Source: Lachnospiraceae bacterium
GTDB taxonomy: Bacteria > Bacillota > Clostridia > Lachnospirales > Lachnospiraceae
Direction of reading: 5' to 3'
Assembly: GCA_910575475.1 (NCBI GenBank)
Contig: CAJTGD010000030.1
Location: 1-64,000, forward strand
DNA length: 64,000 nt
The position numbers and the translations under genes were made by a program. Positions within the stretch are counted from its first letter, which is position 1. The number at the start of each line of letters is the position of its first letter. The notes under the pieces were generated by a model. The model had not been told where the DNA came from. It did no database searches and worked only from the letters and a program-made list of their open reading frames with translations. Positions 17,278 through 26,493 of this stretch are shown here, in pieces.

Positions 17278-18111
17278 TTAATTTCCTTTCATCTTTTCTC
17301 TCATGGTCTTCATGAAGCTTTCCCGACTCAGCTTGACCAGCTTCGTGGTCTCCCGCGCCTTTTTGACCGCCACCCGGTCTCCGGTGGACAACCCCTGTGT
17401 CTCCGCCCCGTCAAAGGTCACCAGGGCGCGCTCTGTGCGCCCGTACCTGCCCTCGCAGATCTCCACCTCAATGACATCCTCCGCGGAGAGGACCACACTG
17501 CTGGCGTTCAGTGCATGACAGCAGATGGGGGTTATGACAAACATCTGCGCCGTAGGCTCCACAACGGGTCCCCCCGCCGACAGGTTATACCCGGTGGAAC
17601 CCGTGGGTGTGGAAATGATCACCCCGTCCGCCAGATAGCTGTTCAGCAGCACGCCGTTGACATATACATGGAACTGCACCACCCGCAGGTTTCCCTCCCG
17701 GGTCACCACGATGTCGTTCATGGCCATATACTCGTTCCTGCCGTCGATCGCCCCCCGCATCATCATCCGGTCCTCAATATCCGGCTCTCCCGAAAACAAC
17801 ATGTCCAGCGCTTCCCGGATCCGCGGCAGCTCCACCTCGGCCAGATAGCCGAGTGTCCCCATATTCACCCCCAGAAGCGGGATATTATGGCCCCCCAGTT
17901 CCCTGGCCGCACGGATCAGCGTCCCGTCGCCGCCCAGCACCAGGGCGCAGTCCATCCCTTCCGGCACGGTGCCCGGGATAATATGGCCTTCCTCATCCTT
18001 CTTCGAGAGGATGCAGCGCTTTCCATGGTCCTCTATGTAATTCTGGATTTCCCTTGTGATCCGGAAATCCGGATCCTTTAACCGATTCGTTATGATATAA
18101 AATGTTTCCAT
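17278..18111 (-). CDS. nadK: NAD kinase
   Basis: A 277-aa protein that makes NADP+ from NAD+. The GGDGTLIRA motif (about residues 60-68) and the second site STPTGSTGYNLSAGGP (about 165-180) are the NAD kinase signatures, with NDIVV between them. I start at ATG (METFYIITNRL), preceded by AGGAC; a GTG directly before it is possible. It is followed closely by argR and preceded by tlyA, as in related genomes. Confidence 0.94.
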   Translation of the reverse strand: METFYIITNRLKDPDFRITREIQNYIEDHGKRCILSKKDEEGHIIPGTVPEGMDCALVLGGDGTLIRAARELGGHNIPLLGVNMGTLGYLAEVELPRIREALDMLFSGEPDIEDRMMMRGAIDGRNEYMAMNDIVVTREGNLRVVQFHVYVNGVLLNSYLADGVIISTPTGSTGYNLSAGGPVVEPTAQMFVITPICCHALNASSVVLSAEDVIEVEICEGRYGRTERALVTFDGAETQGLSTGDRVAVKKARETTKLVKLSRESFMKTMREKMKGN

Positions 18112-18132
18112 CACACTGTCCTGTATCTCATG

Positions 18133-18978
18133 CTATGATTCCTTATGTCCCGGATCGGCTTCCGCCCTGGAGGAACTTCCCAATGCCGCAAATGCCTCGT
18201 CCACAACCGACTGCAGATCTATGGAGATCTCCGGCGCCGCCTCTTCCGCACATTTTTTCAAATGGATCAGATATTCAATGTTGCCCTCCGGCCCTTTGAT
18301 GGGGGAAAAGCCGATATTTTTGACTTCAAACCCGATAGAATGGGCATATCCGGCTACCCTTTCGATCACCTCATGATGGGTGCTCTTCTCCCGCACCACG
18401 CCCTTCTTTCCGACCTTCTCTCTTCCCGCCTCAAACTGAGGCTTGATGAGAGCCGCGATCTCCCCCTCCGGCGTCAGGTAATCCCGGATCGGCCCCAGCA
18501 CCTTGGTCAGAGAGATGAAGGAAACATCAATGGAAGAAAACTCGATGGGCTCTCCCAGATCCTCCGACTTCACATAACGGATATTGGTCTTTTCCATACA
18601 GACCACCCGCTCATCCTGCCGCAGCTTCCAGTCCAGCTGCCCGCGCCCCACATCAATGGCATATACTTTTTTCGCGCCGTTTTGCAGCATACAGTCGGTA
18701 AACCCGCCTGTGGAGGAACCCACATCAGTGCACACCTTTCCTTCCACGGACACGTCAAAGTGTTTCATGGCCTTTTCCAGCTTCAGACCGCCCCTGCTCA
18801 CATACGGCAGGGACGGTCCCCGCACTTCGATCTGCACATCCTCCGGAAAGGTGGTTCCCGCCTTGTCCTCCCTCTGTCCGTTTACAAATACATTTCCCGC
18901 CATGATCACTGCCTTCGCCTTCTCTCGGGAGGCAGAGAGGTTTCGTTTTACCAGCAATACGTCCAGCCGTTCTTTCAT
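18133..18978 (-). CDS. tlyA: TlyA-family rRNA methyltransferase/hemolysin-like protein
   Basis: A 281-aa protein with an N-terminal S4 RNA-binding domain (RLDVLLVKRNLSASREKAKA, residues 3-22) and an FtsJ-like methyltransferase fold (VGSSTGGFTDCML, about 86-98; IDVSFISL; LIKPQFEAGREK). Family members methylate ribosomal RNA 2'-hydroxyls; the substrate here is not shown. The C-terminal 25 residues, rich in A, E and S, are an extension. It belongs to the dxs-tlyA-nadK-argR-recN run. Confidence 0.93.
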   Translation of the reverse strand: MKERLDVLLVKRNLSASREKAKAVIMAGNVFVNGQREDKAGTTFPEDVQIEVRGPSLPYVSRGGLKLEKAMKHFDVSVEGKVCTDVGSSTGGFTDCMLQNGAKKVYAIDVGRGQLDWKLRQDERVVCMEKTNIRYVKSEDLGEPIEFSSIDVSFISLTKVLGPIRDYLTPEGEIAALIKPQFEAGREKVGKKGVVREKSTHHEVIERVAGYAHSIGFEVKNIGFSPIKGPEGNIEYLIHLKKCAEEAAPEISIDLQSVVDEAFAALGSSSRAEADPGHKES

Positions 18979-19043
18979 GTCATTGATTCCTCATTCCGCC
19001 GCTCTGCCGCAGGATCGATGCGGCTGCGCCAAAAAGCGCCTGG

Positions 19044-20924
19044 TCAGCGGCCGTTTTTCTGTATTCTCTCATATTCTTCCCGGATCCGCTTCACAACGGC
19101 TCCCTTTTCCAGCCCGGTCTCCCGCCGGAGCACCTCCGCGTTCCCGTGCTCCACATACGCATCCGGAAGCCCCACCGCGCACACCTGCACAGGCAGTCCC
19201 GTCCGGGAAATAAAATCCCGCACCTGGGAACCGAAGCCTCCGGTCAGCACATTTTCTTCGATGGTTACCAGCAGGCGGTGTCCCTCTGAGAGCTGCTCGA
19301 GAAGCTCCCCGTCCAAGGGCTTTACAAACCGCGCGTTGACCAGAGTACAGCCGAAGCCTTCCTTTTTCAGTTCTGTCCAGACCTCCTCCGCCAGGGAAGA
19401 CATATGTCCCACGAACAGCAGCGCGATCTGTCCCTCCTCGTACAGAACCTCGCTTTTTCCGTATACCACCGGGGCCCGGAATTCCTGCATCCCTTCATAG
19501 GCCTCTCCCCTGGGATACCGGACGGCGACGGGGCCTGGAAAATCTACCGCAAACCGGATCATGTCCGCCATCTCCCACCGGTTTTTCGGGGACAGGACCG
19601 TCATGTTCGGAATACTGCTCAAAAAGGACAGATCGAAGATCCCCTGGTGGGTCTCCCCGTCGGAGCCTACCAGCCCTGCCCGGTCAATGGCCAGCGTCAC
19701 CGGCAGGTTCTGCAGGCACACATCATGGATGATCTGGTCGTAGGCTCTCTGGAGAAAAGAGGAATACAGCGCGACCACCGGCTTCATCCCGCCGGCAGCC
19801 AGTCCGGCCGCAAACGTCATAGCGTGCTCCTCCGCGATCCCCACATCAAAAAAGCGCTGCGGGAAATACCTGGCAAACCGGTTCAGTCCGGTCCCGTCCG
19901 CCATCGCCGCCGTGATCACCGCAACCTTTTCGTCATTTCTTCCGATATCACAGATCACCTTGGAAAATACATCCGTATAGGAATCGGTTTTGGCCGCCTT
20001 CTTCGGTTTCCCTGTGGCGATCTCAAAGGGGCCTGTCCCGTGAAATCCGGACGGATTTTTTTCCGCCGGTTCATAGCCTTTTCCCTTCTTCGTGATCACA
20101 TGAACCAGCACCGCATGGTCTACCCGCTTCGCTTCCCGGAAGGTCTTGTACAGCGCCTTGATGTCATGCCCGTCCACGGGCCCTAAGTAGGTGATTCCCA
20201 TATTCTCAAAGAGCATTCCCGGTACGATGAGCTGCTTGATGCCGCTCTTGGTCTTCCGGATCCGGTATACGATCCGTTCGCCCTGTCCCGGAATCTTTTT
20301 CAGCGTATCCTCCACGCCCCGTTTCAGGTCCATATAGGCTTCCGCCGTGCGCAGCCCGTTGAGGTAGTTGGACATGCCGCCTACATTTTCCGAGATAGAC
20401 ATGTTGTTGTCATTGAGGACGATGATAAAATTGCTCTTCAACCGTGCCGCGTTGTTCAGCGCTTCATAAGCCATGCCTCCGGTCATGGAGCCGTCTCCGA
20501 TGACCGCCGCCACAAAATGGTCCTCTCCCCGGATATCCCGGGCCGCCACATAGCCCAGCCCTGCGGAAATGGAGGTGGAGCTGTGCCCGGTGTCAAACGC
20601 GTCGCAGCTGCTTTCCTTCCGCTTCGGGAAACCGCTCATCCCGCCGTAGGCTCTTAAGTTCTCAAATCCGCTCTTGCGCCCGGTCAAAAGCTTGTGGGTA
20701 TAGGACTGGTGCCCCACATCCCAGATCAGCTTGTCCTCTGGAAGGTGAAAAGCCAGATGAAGCGCCATCGTCAGCTCCACCACACCTAAGTTGGAGGCCA
20801 GATGCCCGCCGGTCATGCTGATCTTCTCCACCAGGAAATTCCGGATCTCCTGAGCCAGGGGATCCAGCTCCTCCGGCGCCAGGTTCTGTATATCATTTTC
20901 GCCCTGAATCTTATCCAAAATCAT
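19044..20924 (-). CDS. dxs: 1-deoxy-D-xylulose-5-phosphate synthase
   Basis: A 626-aa thiamine-diphosphate enzyme that condenses pyruvate and glyceraldehyde 3-phosphate, the first step of the MEP isoprenoid path. The TPP motif is GDGSMTGGMAYEALNNA (about residues 141-157), the transketolase glutamate is in VGIAEEHAMTFAAG, and the C-terminal domain ends in the GLPVQVCAVGLPDAY region. It sits with ispA, which makes the next prenyl diphosphates. The gap to ispA (20925-21052) is filled by hairpins. Confidence 0.97.
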   Translation of the reverse strand: MILDKIQGENDIQNLAPEELDPLAQEIRNFLVEKISMTGGHLASNLGVVELTMALHLAFHLPEDKLIWDVGHQSYTHKLLTGRKSGFENLRAYGGMSGFPKRKESSCDAFDTGHSSTSISAGLGYVAARDIRGEDHFVAAVIGDGSMTGGMAYEALNNAARLKSNFIIVLNDNNMSISENVGGMSNYLNGLRTAEAYMDLKRGVEDTLKKIPGQGERIVYRIRKTKSGIKQLIVPGMLFENMGITYLGPVDGHDIKALYKTFREAKRVDHAVLVHVITKKGKGYEPAEKNPSGFHGTGPFEIATGKPKKAAKTDSYTDVFSKVICDIGRNDEKVAVITAAMADGTGLNRFARYFPQRFFDVGIAEEHAMTFAAGLAAGGMKPVVALYSSFLQRAYDQIIHDVCLQNLPVTLAIDRAGLVGSDGETHQGIFDLSFLSSIPNMTVLSPKNRWEMADMIRFAVDFPGPVAVRYPRGEAYEGMQEFRAPVVYGKSEVLYEEGQIALLFVGHMSSLAEEVWTELKKEGFGCTLVNARFVKPLDGELLEQLSEGHRLLVTIEENVLTGGFGSQVRDFISRTGLPVQVCAVGLPDAYVEHGNAEVLRRETGLEKGAVVKRIREEYERIQKNGR

Positions 20925-20941
20925 ATTGCTTTCCCCTTTTT

Positions 20942-21050
20942 ATGTAACCAATTTGCGAAGCAAATTGATTGCCTACTTGCCCGCCATCTGCGAAGCAGAT
21001 TTTTAATGCGGGCAATTCCCGTATCGTTTTTTCATACGATACTTTACACT
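20942..21050 (-). repeat. Cluster of three hairpins between ispA and dxs
   Basis: Read on the minus strand: GTATCGT/ACGATAC with an A-rich loop; TTGCCCGC/GCGGGCAA enclosing ATCTGC-TTC-GCAGAT; and CAATTTGC-TTC-GCAAATTG. They are packed end to end in the gap and could slow or process the operon mRNA. Confidence 0.7.
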
Positions 21051-21052
21051 GC

Positions 21053-21985
21053 TTATTTTTTCCGGTGGATCAGGGATTCCAGCAGCATTTCCAGAAACGG
21101 GTCCTGAGGTCCGAAAATCTCAAGCTCCCGGATCGCCTCCCGGGACAGCCGCTCGGTCTCTTCTTTCGCATGCCTGAGACCATTTAAAGTCACGTAGGTG
21201 GTCTTTTGGTTCTTTTCATCGCTGTGGATGGGCTTGCCCAGCTCTTCCCGGGTGCTCTCCACATCCAGGATATCGTCCCGGATCTGAAATGCCATGCCGA
21301 TCTTGCGGGCAATGGACTCCAGCGCGCCCACCCGGTCCTCTGCTGCTCCTGCAAGCACCGCGCCGACCATCAGGGATGCCTCCAGAAGGGCGCCTGTTTT
21401 CAGCCGGTAGATAAAGTCCAGAGTCTCCCCGGAGATCTCCTTTCCTGTGGACTGCACATCCACCACCTGGCCTCCGACCATCCCGTAGATGCCGGCCTTC
21501 CCTGCCAGGATCCCCAGCGCCTTTCCGATCCGTGCCGCATCCGCCCCTTCCATAGAAAAGGCTTTGCAGGCCGTCTCAAAGGCAAAATTCAGCAGGGCAT
21601 CTCCCGCCAGGATCCCCATGTCCTCCCCGTATACGATATGTGTTGTCTTACGGTTCCTGCGGTACTCGTCGTCATCCATGGCCGGCAGGTCGTCGTGCAC
21701 CAGGGAATAGGTGTGGATCATCTCAATGGCTGCCATAAAGGGCTCGATCTCCCTTCCCTGTCCGCTGCACAGACGGTAGGCTTCCTGCATCAGCATCGGC
21801 CGCAGCCTTTTTCCTCCTGCCATCAGGCTGTATTCCATGGCTTCCATGATCACCCGCTGGGGGCCTGCCGCTTCCGGAAGATACGCCCTCAGAACGGCCT
21901 CGATCTGCCCGGTACGCTCTATGAGTCCCTGCTGGAACGCGGCTTCATTTTTTTCAAAATTCTGATCACAAATCTTACTACTCAT
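21053..21985 (-). CDS. ispA: Farnesyl/geranyl diphosphate synthase
   Basis: A 310-aa trans-prenyltransferase. The first aspartate-rich motif is DDLPAMDDDEYRR (about residues 102-114) and the second is FQIRDDILDVEST; GGKRLRPML is the usual substrate-binding stretch. Product length (C15 likely) is inferred from family. I start at ATG of MSSKICDQNFEKNEA with GGAG six bases before it; it overlaps the xseB stop by 8 bp, which implies coupling. A longer in-frame start would bury it within xseB. Confidence 0.94.
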   Translation of the reverse strand: MSSKICDQNFEKNEAAFQQGLIERTGQIEAVLRAYLPEAAGPQRVIMEAMEYSLMAGGKRLRPMLMQEAYRLCSGQGREIEPFMAAIEMIHTYSLVHDDLPAMDDDEYRRNRKTTHIVYGEDMGILAGDALLNFAFETACKAFSMEGADAARIGKALGILAGKAGIYGMVGGQVVDVQSTGKEISGETLDFIYRLKTGALLEASLMVGAVLAGAAEDRVGALESIARKIGMAFQIRDDILDVESTREELGKPIHSDEKNQKTTYVTLNGLRHAKEETERLSREAIRELEIFGPQDPFLEMLLESLIHRKK

Positions 21986-22232
21986 TGTCTTCTCCATCCT
22001 GAAACGGGTGTGTTTCCCCATTCTCATCCAGAATCAGCACTTTCTTCTCCACCGCATCGATCACCGTATTGCACTGTTTCAGAAGCTCCATGCCCTCCTG
22101 ATAGAGCCGGAAGGATTCTTCCAGATTGACATCCTCACCTTCCAGCTTCCCGATCACTTCTTCCAGATTTTGAAACAGTTCTTCGAGAGGGAGCTGTCCG
22201 CCCTCGGGAACCGCCTGCTTGTCTTTTCCCAT
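21978..22232 (-). CDS. xseB: Exodeoxyribonuclease VII small subunit
   Basis: An 84-aa helical protein with the family core LEEVIGKLEGEDVNLEESF (about residues 24-42). With XseA it degrades single-stranded DNA into oligonucleotides. The gene is separated from xseA by a 113-bp gap with a hairpin repeat, where many genomes have overlap. SD is GGGAGG. Confidence 0.93.
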   Translation of the reverse strand: MGKDKQAVPEGGQLPLEELFQNLEEVIGKLEGEDVNLEESFRLYQEGMELLKQCNTVIDAVEKKVLILDENGETHPFQDGEDNE

Positions 22233-22271
22233 CCTGAAACCTCCCTGATACTGTATTGCATTCCTAACCGA

Positions 22272-22310
22272 ATACAGAAAGGCCGGCTGCCCTTCCGCAT
22301 ACGATGGTAT
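22272..22310 (-). repeat. Dispersed hairpin repeat, copy E
   Basis: On the minus strand it begins ATACCATCGTATGCGGAAGG and ends CCGGCCTTTCTGTATT, pairing across CAGCCGG. It lies in the gap between xseA and xseB, about 40 bases before the xseB start. Confidence 0.7.
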
Positions 22311-22345
22311 CCTTAGGAACCGTCCACACCATCGCTGTGTTGAAA

Positions 22346-23578
22346 TCAGCGGATGCTGCCGCCCGCCTCTCGGTCCGTCAGCGATGGACTGGTTCCTTCC
22401 ACCTGTGCATCCACGATCCCGTCGGATACATAGATCAAAAGCTCGTCCCCCGGCTTTACCTGGGCAATGGACCTGACCGCCCCGCCGGTTCGGTCTGCCA
22501 CATAAGAATAGCCCTGATTCAGCTTTTTCAGCGGGGACAGGCCGTTCATTTTTTCGATATAGATCGCCAGCTTATGCCGGCATGTCTCCAGACGCCTCTC
22601 CATCTGTCCCCGAAGCCTAGTCTCCAAATCGGCCGCATACTGCCTCCGGTCATTGAGCTTCTGCCGGGGATGGGCGTAGCGCAGCCTGACGGAAAGCTGT
22701 TCCAAGCGCTGTCTTTGCTCCCGCAGCTTCTGGGCCATCAGCCGTTTTAACTGCAGCTCGTATTCCTTCTTCCTGGCCTCTGCTGCCGCATATTCATAGA
22801 CCGCAAGCTCTGCCGCCGCAGAAGGGGTAGGCGCCCTTAAGTCCGCCACAAAATCCGAGATCAGGGTATCTGTCTCATGTCCCACCGCCGAGACCACCGG
22901 GACGCTGCAGTCGAAGATGGCCCGGGCCACCGCTTCCTCATTGAAGGCCCAGAGATCCTCAATGGAGCCGCCTCCTCTTCCCGCGATGATCACATCTACC
23001 TGCTGTCCTTCCAGCATCCGGATCCCCCGGATGATGCTGGATACCGCGCCCTCTCCCTGGACCAGGGCCGGGTAGAGGATCAGCTGCACATAGGGGTTTC
23101 TCCGTCTGGCAATATTGATGATGTCCCGCACCGCTGCTCCGGTAGGCGCCGTCACGATCCCCACCCGGCGGACATAGGCGGGAATGGGCTGCTTGTATTC
23201 CGGCGCGAACATTCCCATCTCCTCCAGTTCCCGCTTCAATGCCTCGAAGCGCTCATACAGAAGTCCCGCGCCGTCCAGAAGGATCTCCTTTGCATAGAGC
23301 TGGTACTTCCCGTCCCGTTCATAGACGCTGACCGAGCCCAGGACGATGACCGTCTGTCCGCTCTGCATCCGGAACGAAAGCCCTGACCTGGAGCCGGCAA
23401 ACATGACGCAGGCTATGGTCCCGGACTCATCCTTCAGTGAAAAATAAATGTGTCCCGAGGTGTGGTACTTACAGTTCGAGACCTCTCCCCGGACATAGAT
23501 GCGGTTCAGCATAAAGTCCTGGGTAAACATATTTTTGATATAGGCATTGACCTGCCTGACCGTATAGACACTGCGCAT
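22346..23578 (-). CDS. xseA: Exodeoxyribonuclease VII large subunit
   Basis: A 410-aa nuclease subunit. An N-terminal OB fold (VSNCKYHTSGHIYFSLKDE, about residues 33-51) precedes the catalytic domain with GIVTAPTGAAVRDII, GRGGGSIEDLWAFNEE and SAVGHETDTLISDFVAD, followed by a coiled-coil region near 275-345 and a C-terminal GYSYV segment. Length is normal. It lies between nusB and xseB. Confidence 0.96.
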   Translation of the reverse strand: MRSVYTVRQVNAYIKNMFTQDFMLNRIYVRGEVSNCKYHTSGHIYFSLKDESGTIACVMFAGSRSGLSFRMQSGQTVIVLGSVSVYERDGKYQLYAKEILLDGAGLLYERFEALKRELEEMGMFAPEYKQPIPAYVRRVGIVTAPTGAAVRDIINIARRRNPYVQLILYPALVQGEGAVSSIIRGIRMLEGQQVDVIIAGRGGGSIEDLWAFNEEAVARAIFDCSVPVVSAVGHETDTLISDFVADLRAPTPSAAAELAVYEYAAAEARKKEYELQLKRLMAQKLREQRQRLEQLSVRLRYAHPRQKLNDRRQYAADLETRLRGQMERRLETCRHKLAIYIEKMNGLSPLKKLNQGYSYVADRTGGAVRSIAQVKPGDELLIYVSDGIVDAQVEGTSPSLTDREAGGSIR

Positions 23579-23622
23579 ATATCATGCCTCCTGTTCTCGT
23601 CATGCAGCGGCATCCGGCGTCT

Positions 23623-24135
23623 TCATGATTCCGGTTCTGATTTTGCTTCCGGCTGTGATTTTGCTTCCGGTTTCGATTCCGGCGTTGCTTCCGGTTTTGG
23701 TTTTGGTTTCGGGCCGCGGGATACCGGTTCGTCCGGCCGTCCTGCCAGCCGGCCAAGCACTCCGTTTACAAAGGCCGGACTTTCTTCTCCGCTGAACCGC
23801 TTCGCAAGCTCCACGGCTTCGTTGATGGCTACCCCGGTGGGAATATCCGGATCCCACTTCATCTCGTATACGGCAAGGCGCAGGATCGCCAGATCCACCT
23901 TGTTCATACGCTTCGTCTTCCAGTCCGTGCTCTTCGCGTTGATCAGCGCATCGATCTCGGGGATCAGCGGTATGACCTTTTCATATTTTGTCTGGATATA
24001 CTCCTGATCCCGATCCGTCGCATGCTCCAGGCTCTCGAAATATAATCTCAGATGCTCCGGCATCTCGTCCGGCCGGTTGAATTCCACCTGAAACAGCATC
24101 TTAAACACATGCTCACGAAGTTCTGTTCTTACCAT
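23623..24135 (-). CDS. nusB: Transcription antitermination protein NusB with charged C-terminal tail
   Basis: A 170-aa protein. The first 138 residues are NusB (AVYEMKWDPDIPTGVAINEAVELAKRF is split around residue 100 in the family core), which binds boxA RNA with NusE. Residues about 139-170 form a low-complexity tail of repeated Lys-Pro-Glu-Ala/Ser units (KPEATPESKPEAKSQPEAK), unusual for NusB. I start at ATG of MVRTELREHVFKML, with AAAGGAG upstream; a longer frame would run through the terminator at 24160-24188. Confidence 0.94.
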   Translation of the reverse strand: MVRTELREHVFKMLFQVEFNRPDEMPEHLRLYFESLEHATDRDQEYIQTKYEKVIPLIPEIDALINAKSTDWKTKRMNKVDLAILRLAVYEMKWDPDIPTGVAINEAVELAKRFSGEESPAFVNGVLGRLAGRPDEPVSRGPKPKPKPEATPESKPEAKSQPEAKSEPES

Positions 24136-24159
24136 AAAAAACTCCTTTCCGCAAATATG

Positions 24160-24188
24160 TAAAAAAGTGTGCGCCTCAACGCACACTT
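24160..24188 (-). terminator. Rho-independent terminator between asp23 and nusB
   Basis: Minus strand AAGTGTGCG-TTGAGG-CGCACACTT is followed by a T-run. It lies only about 25 bases before the nusB start, so nusB transcription needs readthrough or a promoter inside this gap. Confidence 0.8.
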
Positions 24189-24207
24189 GCGGCTTTGCAA
24201 CGAAAAC

Positions 24208-24585
24208 CTAATCCTCCATCTCCACGCCTGCGACACGGATATTGATATCAGCGACTTCAAGCCCTGTCATATTCTCGATCGCGCTCTTTACCTTCTCCTG
24301 TACCCTGGCAGTCACGTCCACGATACTGTAATTATACTTCAGATTCAGGGCAAGCGACACGGTCACAACGCCCTCCAGCACATCCACCTTGACCCCTCTG
24401 GACAGCTTCTTCATGCCCAGCTTGCTGATCAGTTCATTGGTGATATTGCCTGCCATGGAAGCCACACCTTCCACCTCTGTGGCGGCAAGCCCCGCGATGA
24501 TCGCTACGACTTCATCCGCGATCTTCACATCCCCAAGTCCGGCTTCATTCTGTATGTCATACGTTATTTTTTCGTCCTTTGCCAT
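24208..24585 (-). CDS. Asp23/Gls24 family envelope stress protein
   Basis: A 125-aa Asp23/YloU-type protein. The signature region AEVEGVASMAGN-like (here ATEVEGVASMAGNITNELIS, about residues 36-55) and GVKVDVLEGVVTVSLAL are typical. These small proteins sit at the cell envelope in Gram-positives. I start at ATG of MAKDEKITYDIQNE with GGGAGG nine bases before it; ten extra residues from an upstream ATG are less likely. In related genomes the gene sits directly before nusB, as here. Confidence 0.88.
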   Translation of the reverse strand: MAKDEKITYDIQNEAGLGDVKIADEVVAIIAGLAATEVEGVASMAGNITNELISKLGMKKLSRGVKVDVLEGVVTVSLALNLKYNYSIVDVTARVQEKVKSAIENMTGLEVADINIRVAGVEMED

Positions 24586-24677
24586 CTTTCTAACCTCCCG
24601 TCTGGTGTTTCGCATATCTGGCGCTAAGTATCATTATAGCAAATATCCTGCCGTTTGCAAACAAAAACTCTAACAAT

Positions 24678-26270
24678 TTATGATTTTCCGAACTCCGACA
24701 GCCTCAGCCCCTCGTTCCTCTCCAGTGTCATACGGACGCTCCACTCATGGATGAACAGCAGGAGCGGACGTTCCTTTAAGTCCTTGATCTTCTTCATATC
24801 CGACGTACCGCTCAGACGGTCCATATCGATCTCTTCATTTTCGATCCAGCGGATATGCTCATAGGGCAGGTTTTCCAGAAGGATCTCCACGTTGTATTCA
24901 TTTTCCAGACGGTACTTGAGCACGTCAAACTGGAGCACGCCCACCACGCCTACAATAATCTCTTCCATTCCGGTGTTGTATTCCTGGAATATCTGGATGG
25001 CGCCCTCCTGGGCGATCTGGTTGATCCCCTTGACGAACTGCTTCCGCTTCATGGTGTCCATCTGGCGCACCCGTGCGAAATGCTCCGGCGCAAAGGTGGG
25101 GATCCCTTCATAGACATACCGTTCCTTCGCATTGGTCAATGTATCGCCGATGGAAAAGATGCCCGGATCAAAAATCCCGATGATGTCGCCCCCGTAAGCC
25201 TTGTCGATCATCTTCCGTTCACTGGCCATCATCTGCTGGGGCTGGGACAGGCGCACCTCTTTTCCTCCCTGCACATGATAGACGGACATGCCTGCCGTAA
25301 ATTCCCCGGAGCAGATGCGCATGAACGCGATCCTGTCCCGGTGTGCTTTATTCATATTTGCCTGGATCTTGAACACAAATGCGGAAAATTCCGTCTCTGT
25401 CATCGGATCCACTTCCCCCTGGTCGGACATCCTTGGCAGCGGAGACGTGGTCATATCCAGGAAATGCCGGAGGAAGGTCTCCACACCGAAGTTGGTCAGC
25501 GCGGATCCGAAAAATACCGGGGAAAGCTCTCCCTTTGACACCAGCTCCTGGTCAAATTCAGCCGCCGCCCCGTCCAGCAGCTCGATCTCCTCATCCAGCT
25601 TTGCCCGGGCTTCCTCACCCAGGATCCCGTCCAGCTTGGGGGTATCGATGGAGAGCTTCTGCACCTCCCCCATCCGGGTTCCCTTCTGGGTATCCGAGAA
25701 CAGCTCCACCTCCCTGTGGCTTCGGTCATAGACCCCTTTAAAAGCCTTGCCTGAGCCGATGGGCCAGTTCACCGGGCAGGTGGCGATCCCCAGTTCCTTT
25801 TCGATATCATCCAGCAGTTCGAAGGTATCCATGGCGTCCCGGTCCATCTTGTTGATAAAGGTAAAGATCGGAATATGGCGCATGACACAGACCTTGAACA
25901 GCTTCCGTGTCTGGGCCTCCACGCCCTTCGACCCGTCAATGACCATAACCGCGGAATCCGCCGCCATCAGGGTCCGGTAGGTATCCTCCGAGAAATCCTG
26001 GTGTCCCGGCGTGTCCAGTATATTGATGCAGAAGCCGCCGTATTCAAACTGCAGCACCGAGGAGGTCACCGAGATCCCTCTCTCCTTCTCGATCTCCATC
26101 CAGTCCGACACGGCATGCCTTGCGGTCGCCTTTCCTTTTACGGAACCGGCCTGGTTGATGGCTCCTCCGTAGAGCAGAAACTTCTCCGTCAGCGTGGTCT
26201 TGCCCGCGTCCGGATGGGATATGATCGCAAATGTTCTTCTTCTCTCTATTTCCTTGGTAATCTCAGACAT
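24678..26270 (-). CDS. prfC: Peptide chain release factor 3
   Basis: A 530-aa translational GTPase that recycles RF1/RF2. G1 is HPDAGKTTLTEK (about residues 19-30), G3 is DTPGHQDFSEDT, and G4 is NKMDRD. The class is told from EF-G by the RF3-type middle region (VGVVGVLQFDVLKYRLENEY) and short C-terminus. I start at ATG of MSEITKEIERRRTF with GGGAGAT upstream; the 77-residue upward extension in the open frame includes hairpin repeats and is not coding. Confidence 0.96.
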   Translation of the reverse strand: MSEITKEIERRRTFAIISHPDAGKTTLTEKFLLYGGAINQAGSVKGKATARHAVSDWMEIEKERGISVTSSVLQFEYGGFCINILDTPGHQDFSEDTYRTLMAADSAVMVIDGSKGVEAQTRKLFKVCVMRHIPIFTFINKMDRDAMDTFELLDDIEKELGIATCPVNWPIGSGKAFKGVYDRSHREVELFSDTQKGTRMGEVQKLSIDTPKLDGILGEEARAKLDEEIELLDGAAAEFDQELVSKGELSPVFFGSALTNFGVETFLRHFLDMTTSPLPRMSDQGEVDPMTETEFSAFVFKIQANMNKAHRDRIAFMRICSGEFTAGMSVYHVQGGKEVRLSQPQQMMASERKMIDKAYGGDIIGIFDPGIFSIGDTLTNAKERYVYEGIPTFAPEHFARVRQMDTMKRKQFVKGINQIAQEGAIQIFQEYNTGMEEIIVGVVGVLQFDVLKYRLENEYNVEILLENLPYEHIRWIENEEIDMDRLSGTSDMKKIKDLKERPLLLFIHEWSVRMTLERNEGLRLSEFGKS

Positions 26271-26410
26271 ATTCAAATCTCCCAGCATTCTTTCTATCCA
26301 AAAATCAGGAGTCCGCCCGATCCCGCGCAGTGTATCGCACAGCACCGGGCGAAACAGTATTCTAAGTTTACCACAAGAATGCCCCGCCTGCAACGCCTGT
26401 TTTTCGTGAA

Positions 26411-26486
26411 ATACAAAAAAGCGGTCACAGGCAGCTTTTCTGCATACGGGGGATACAAAAAAACCTGCACGCGGCAGGTTTTTTAA
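26411..26486 (-). repeat. Dispersed hairpin repeat, copies D1 and D2
   Basis: Minus-strand copy D1 (26411-26456) contains GTATGCAGAAAAGCTGCCTG and ends in TTTTTTGTAT. D2 (26451-26486) contains CCTGCCGCGTGCAGG with T-rich ends. They are arranged head to tail between spoIIIAH and prfC; D2 can also act as a terminator of the spoIIIA operon. Confidence 0.7.
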
Positions 26487-26493
26487 CAGGTCC

